Assembly (NCBI RefSeq): GCF_014204915.1
Contig: NZ_JACHMH010000001.1
Span: forward strand, 2,997,001 to 3,061,000
Source: Crossiella cryophila
GTDB lineage: Bacteria; Actinomycetota; Actinomycetes; Mycobacteriales; Pseudonocardiaceae
Direction of reading: 5' to 3'
Length of the DNA: 64,000 nt
Below the pieces are notes generated by a model. The model was not told the origin of the DNA and did no database searches. It saw only the letters and a program-made list of their open reading frames with translations. Shown piece after piece: positions 61,584 through 64,000 of the stretch (positions are counted from its first letter, which is position 1; each line of letters begins with the position of its first letter). Made by a program: the position numbers and the translations under genes.

Positions 61584-62350
61584 GCGGGCAGGCACTCATC
61601 GACCCGGCCCGGCTGCTCGACGTCCTGGAGAACGAGGGCGAACTGCTCGCCGTCTGCGCGGCCGAGGCCGACCTGACCAGCACCGTGCCCGCCTGGCCGA
61701 GGCGCACCCTCGGCGAGGCGGTCCGCGCGGCCGCGCTCGGCTACCGGCTCGCGCTGAGCTGGCTCCGCACCGGGGCGCCGCCACTGCTCACCAGCGAGGA
61801 GGACGAACCGGACGATCCACTGCCCGACCAGGTGCGCGCCGGACTGCGCGCCCTGGTCGGCGAACTGGCCGGGCACGACCCGTACGCGCCCTGCCCGACC
61901 TGGTGGCCCGCCGATTCCAGCTACGGGTTCTGGCGGCGGCGGATGGCGCACGAGAGCACGCTGCACCGGGTGGACGCCCAGTCCGCCGCCGGCAGCCCGC
62001 TGCTGGAGATCGCGCCGGAGTTCGCCGTGGACGGGGTGGACGAGGCCCTGCAGCTCTGGCTGGGCTACCGGCTCGGGCGGCTGGGCATCACCGGCCCGCA
62101 ACGCGGCACGGTCGGCCTGCGCACCGGCGGCCACGCCTGGCTGGTGCACACCGGACCCGAGGGCACGGTGGCCGAGCGCGTCTCGGCCACCGAGGCCGCG
62201 GGCGCGGACGGCCTGGTCACCGGCGAGCCCATGTCGGTCTACCTGTGGCTGTGGGGCCGGGTCCCGGACCGCACGGTCACCCTGGAGGGCAGCAGGGACG
62301 CCACCGCCCAGCTCTGGGCGCTGCTCCGGCTGGCCACCACGGCCGGGTGA
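61580..62350 (+). CDS. Maleylpyruvate isomerase-like, mycothiol-dependent family protein
   Basis: The 256-residue protein has an N-terminal DinB-like helical domain with metal-ligand-type histidine in MAHESTLHRVDAQSAAG (about 130-146) and a C-terminal domain (about 160-256, DEALQLWLGYRLGRLG... VTGEPMSVYLWLWGRVPD) typical of actinobacterial MDMPI proteins. Family members use mycothiol as a cofactor for isomerisation or transfer. The GTG start overlaps the HEPN stop (GTGA), so both belong to one operon, presumably under the LexA box. The substrate is unknown. Confidence 0.82.
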   Translation: MSGQALIDPARLLDVLENEGELLAVCAAEADLTSTVPAWPRRTLGEAVRAAALGYRLALSWLRTGAPPLLTSEEDEPDDPLPDQVRAGLRALVGELAGHDPYAPCPTWWPADSSYGFWRRRMAHESTLHRVDAQSAAGSPLLEIAPEFAVDGVDEALQLWLGYRLGRLGITGPQRGTVGLRTGGHAWLVHTGPEGTVAERVSATEAAGADGLVTGEPMSVYLWLWGRVPDRTVTLEGSRDATAQLWALLRLATTAG

Positions 62351-62384
62351 ACCGGGTCACCTTCTTCCGTCTTCGCGGTTGACC

Positions 62385-62399
62385 TTGACGCTGCGTCAA
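62385..62399. promoter_or_regulatory. MerR operator palindrome
   Basis: TTGACGC-T-GCGTCAA is a perfect seven-base-arm palindrome 48 bases before the start of the MerR gene. MerR/TipA regulators bind such dyads in the spacer between -35 and -10 and activate their own promoters, so this is the probable autoregulatory site. Confidence 0.7.
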
Positions 62400-62446
62400 C
62401 TTCTACCGTTGCTCTCACCGAAGGAAACAACGAGAGGTGAGCGGCG

Positions 62447-63196
62447 ATGGAGTGGTCGATCCAGGACATCGCACGCTCGGCGGGCACGACCAGCCGCACG
62501 CTGCGCCACTACGGCGAGCTGGGGCTGCTGCCGCCCAGCCGGGTGGGGAGCAATGGTTACCGGTACTACGACCAGGACTCCCTCGTGCGCCTGCAACGCA
62601 TTCTGCTGTTGCGGGAACTCGGCCTGAGCCTCCCGATGATCACCGAGGTGCTCGACGGGCAGCGGGACACCGCCGCCGCGTTGCGCACCCACCTCGAACT
62701 GCTGGAGCAACAGCGACAGCGGATCGGGCGGCAGATCGAATCGGTGCGGACCACGTTGCGCAAGACGGAAGAAGGTGAAGAACTGATGGCTGCCGAGGTT
62801 TTCGACGGCTTCGACCACACGAAGTACGAGCAGGAGGTGACCCAGCGCTGGGGCAGGGAGACCTACCAGCGCGGTGACCAGTGGTGGCGCGGGCTCGGCG
62901 AGGCCGGCCGCCAGGCCCACCTGGACGAGCAGGTCGCGATCGGCACCGCGCTGGCCAAGGCCGCCGCGGCCGGCAGGGACCCCGGTGACGCCGAGGTCCA
63001 GGCCATCGTGGCCCGGCACTACGACTGGGTGGTCGCGGGCTGGCAGGGCAGGCGACCCACCGCGGAGCAGTTCCGCGGGCTCGGCGAGATGTACGTCCAG
63101 GACGAGCGGTTCACCGCGAACTACGAAGGATTCGGCGCGGGCGTGGCCGAGTTCGTCCGGGGCGCGATGGCGGTCTACGCCGACCGCCTGCGGTAA
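62447..63196 (+). CDS. TipAL-like MerR-family regulator
   Basis: The 249-residue protein has a MerR winged helix (SIQDIARSAGTTSRTLRHYGELGLLPPSRVGSNGYRYY), a dimerising coiled coil (about 80-115) and a TipAS effector domain (about 125-249, starting VFDGFDHTKYEQEVTQRWG, ending FTANYEGFGAGVAEFVRGAMAVYA). TipAS domains bind thiopeptide and other cyclic peptides and trigger promoter untwisting. An internal ATG at the TipAS boundary (MAAEVF, about residue 113) could give a TipAS-only product, as in Streptomyces. It stops 40 bases before the Y RNA. Confidence 0.92.
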   Translation: MEWSIQDIARSAGTTSRTLRHYGELGLLPPSRVGSNGYRYYDQDSLVRLQRILLLRELGLSLPMITEVLDGQRDTAAALRTHLELLEQQRQRIGRQIESVRTTLRKTEEGEELMAAEVFDGFDHTKYEQEVTQRWGRETYQRGDQWWRGLGEAGRQAHLDEQVAIGTALAKAAAAGRDPGDAEVQAIVARHYDWVVAGWQGRRPTAEQFRGLGEMYVQDERFTANYEGFGAGVAEFVRGAMAVYADRLR

Positions 63197-63201
63197 ATCG
63201 G

Positions 63202-63230
63202 TTGGGGTGACTGAACATCCCGGCTAATGT
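63202..63230 (+). promoter_or_regulatory. Predicted promoter of the Y RNA
   Basis: TTGGGG (63202-63207) and TAATGT (63225-63230) have 17-base spacing, a plausible sigma-70-type promoter. Transcription would begin about seven bases downstream, near 63237, exactly where the 5' strand of the Y RNA terminal stem starts. This agreement supports both calls. Confidence 0.65.
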
Positions 63231-63236
63231 TCTGCA

Positions 63237-63370
63237 TGTGCCCGGTGCGCAGGCAACGGTTACTTCCACTGATCCTGGCGATGTCGCGGGTTCAACTCCC
63301 GCCCAGGCTTCGGCCTGGTAGCTCAGTCTGGTAGAGCACGCGTACCGTCGCCGCTCTGATCTCGGGCACA
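63237..63370 (+). ncRNA. Y RNA with tRNA-like module (YrlA type), partner of Ro60
   Basis: The ends pair as a terminal stem (TGTGCCCG 63237-63244 with CGGGCACA 63363-63370). Inside is a circularly permuted tRNA mimic: a T-arm (GCGGG-TTCAACT-CCCGC, 63286-63302), then an acceptor-like hairpin CCAGGC-TTCG-GCCTGG (63303-63318), then a D-arm (TA GCTC-AGTCTGGTA-GAGC, 63319-63337). There is no anticodon arm, and the 3' half precedes the 5' half, so it cannot be an ordinary tRNA. This is the organisation of bacterial YrlA RNAs, whose tRNA-like module is known in Salmonella and Mycobacterium. A Ro60 gene starts 53 bases downstream. Confidence 0.87.
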
Positions 63371-63422
63371 CCCAAACTTTCTCTTTCCGTTATCCCACAA
63401 GGAAATCCCCGGGGGGTGTTCC

Positions 63423-64000
63423 ATGAGCAAGTTCAACCTGCTGACGCGGCTGCGTCGGCGCACGTACGAGGGCGGTCTCGCCTACAAACGGGACACCCGC
63501 ACCGAGCTTTTCCTGTTGGCCATCAGCAACCTCGTCGGCGAGGCCACGTTCTACGAGCTGGCCCAGGACCGTGACAACCGTTACGCCGCACTGGTTCGCG
63601 CCGCCACCCTGGCCGATCCGGAGTGGACGGCGCGGCTGCTGGCCTGGCTGCGCGGCTCGGCGAACCTGCGGTCCGCCGCCCTGGTGGGCGCGGCCGAGTT
63701 CGCCAAGGCCCGCCTGGACAACGGCCTGCCCGGCCAGTCCCGGCAGGTCCTCGACTCGGTGCTGCGGCGCGCGGACGAGCCGGGCGAACTGCTGGGCTAC
63801 TGGACCGCGCGCTACGGCCGGACGATCCCGAAGCCGGTCAAGCGCGGCATCGCGGACGCGGCGCGGCGGCTCTACGACGAGCGTTCCGCGCTCAAGTGGG
63901 ACTCGGCAGGCCGGGACTACCGGTTCGCCGACGTGCTGGAGCTGACCCACCCGGCGCCGCTGGACGAACGCCAGGGCCTGCTGTTCCGCCGGCTCATCGA
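63423..64000 (+). CDS. rsr: Ro60/TROVE-domain RNA-binding protein (Rsr), 3' end outside window
   Basis: The first 192 residues are inside the window and open to the end. They match the TROVE domain HEAT-like ring: FNLLTRLRRRTYEGGLAYKRDTRTELFLLAISNLVGEATFYE, DNRYAALVRAATLADPEWTARLLAWLRGSANLRSAALVGAAEFAKA, and YWTARYGRTIPKPVKRGIADAARRLY. Ro60 binds Y RNAs on its outer surface and threads misfolded RNA ends through the ring, in bacteria together with PNPase. The start at ATG 63423 gives the usual short N-terminus. Proximity to the YrlA-type RNA makes this a complete Ro60-Y RNA locus. The C-terminal von Willebrand A-like domain must lie beyond the window. Confidence 0.9.
   Translation, partial: MSKFNLLTRLRRRTYEGGLAYKRDTRTELFLLAISNLVGEATFYELAQDRDNRYAALVRAATLADPEWTARLLAWLRGSANLRSAALVGAAEFAKARLDNGLPGQSRQVLDSVLRRADEPGELLGYWTARYGRTIPKPVKRGIADAARRLYDERSALKWDSAGRDYRFADVLELTHPAPLDERQGLLFRRLI

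Noticed and set aside
63286-63340. Ordinary tRNA gene
   Set aside because: The T-arm precedes the D-arm and the acceptor strands are joined by a TTCG loop; no anticodon arm is present. The order fits a YrlA-type Y RNA, not a translatable tRNA.

Overview
The window is high-GC, dense actinobacterial chromosome, most likely from a Pseudonocardiales-type organism. The evidence is the very high third-position GC, frequent GTG starts, a Rieske/cytochrome b pair of the actinobacterial qcrCAB type, mycothiol-type DinB enzymes, and gene order that follows the Mycobacterium tuberculosis Rv2169c-Rv2196 segment almost gene by gene. Recognisable syntenic landmarks are qcrA/qcrB, the DnaQ-UvrC fusion (Rv2191), RipC (Rv2190c), PimB (Rv2188c), FadD15 (Rv2187), Rv2186c, Rv2185c, Rv2184c, Rv2183c, Rv2182c, RNase AS (Rv2179c), AroG (Rv2178c), PknL (Rv2176), Rv2175c, MptA (Rv2174), IdsA2 (Rv2173), the MetF-like Rv2172c, LppM (Rv2171), the GNAT Rv2170 and Rv2169c. 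Synteny calls come from recall of the M. tuberculosis map, not from a search.

Layout. 1-6.2 kb: end of the cytochrome bc1 operon, a DinB-like protein, a stand-alone AsnC ligand-binding domain, a probable toxin-antitoxin pair and the exonuclease/GIY-YIG fusion. 6.3-12.0 kb: six tandem, same-strand paralogs of about 265-315 residues that are not part of the mycobacterial backbone; they look like divergent members of the class I isoprenoid synthase fold, three with the metal-binding motifs largely kept and three with them eroded. 12.1-17.6 kb: NYN-domain protein, a c-di-AMP riboswitch in front of the NlpC/P60 hydrolase RipC, a membrane-anchored HExxH protein and the mannosyltransferase PimB. 17.5-27.1 kb: three tandem giant AfsR/SARP regulators (BTAD, NB-ARC, TPR). 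27.3-42.7 kb: FadD15, small conserved proteins, ArsA-like ATPase, ROK kinase, a degraded TetR/membrane-protein locus, acyltransferase, RNase AS, a phosphofructokinase with pyrophosphate-type residues, FprA with an iron box, and AroG.

42.7-57.7 kb: HAD phosphatase, a TetR-controlled drug-type ABC exporter with a long palindromic operator, flotillin plus NfeD-like partner, PknL with four PASTA repeats opposite its presumed substrate Rv2175c, MptA, GGPP-type prenyl synthase, MetF-like protein, RidA, an AraC regulator that overlaps LppM. 57.8-64.0 kb: a DUF885 peptidase-like protein, an 860-base gene-free block made of four successive long inverted repeats, a GNAT, a perfect LexA box, a HEPN protein with a mycothiol-type enzyme, a TipA-like MerR regulator, and finally a tRNA-mimicking Y RNA (YrlA type) immediately upstream of a truncated Ro60/TROVE gene.

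Themes. Much of the conserved backbone serves envelope biogenesis (PIM/lipomannan mannosyltransferases, peptidoglycan hydrolase, Ser/Thr kinase, acyl-lipid enzymes) and polyprenyl supply. The accessory parts - the six-gene isoprenoid-fold cassette, the regulator trio, the inverted-repeat block and the Y RNA/Ro60 locus - are where new biology is most likely.
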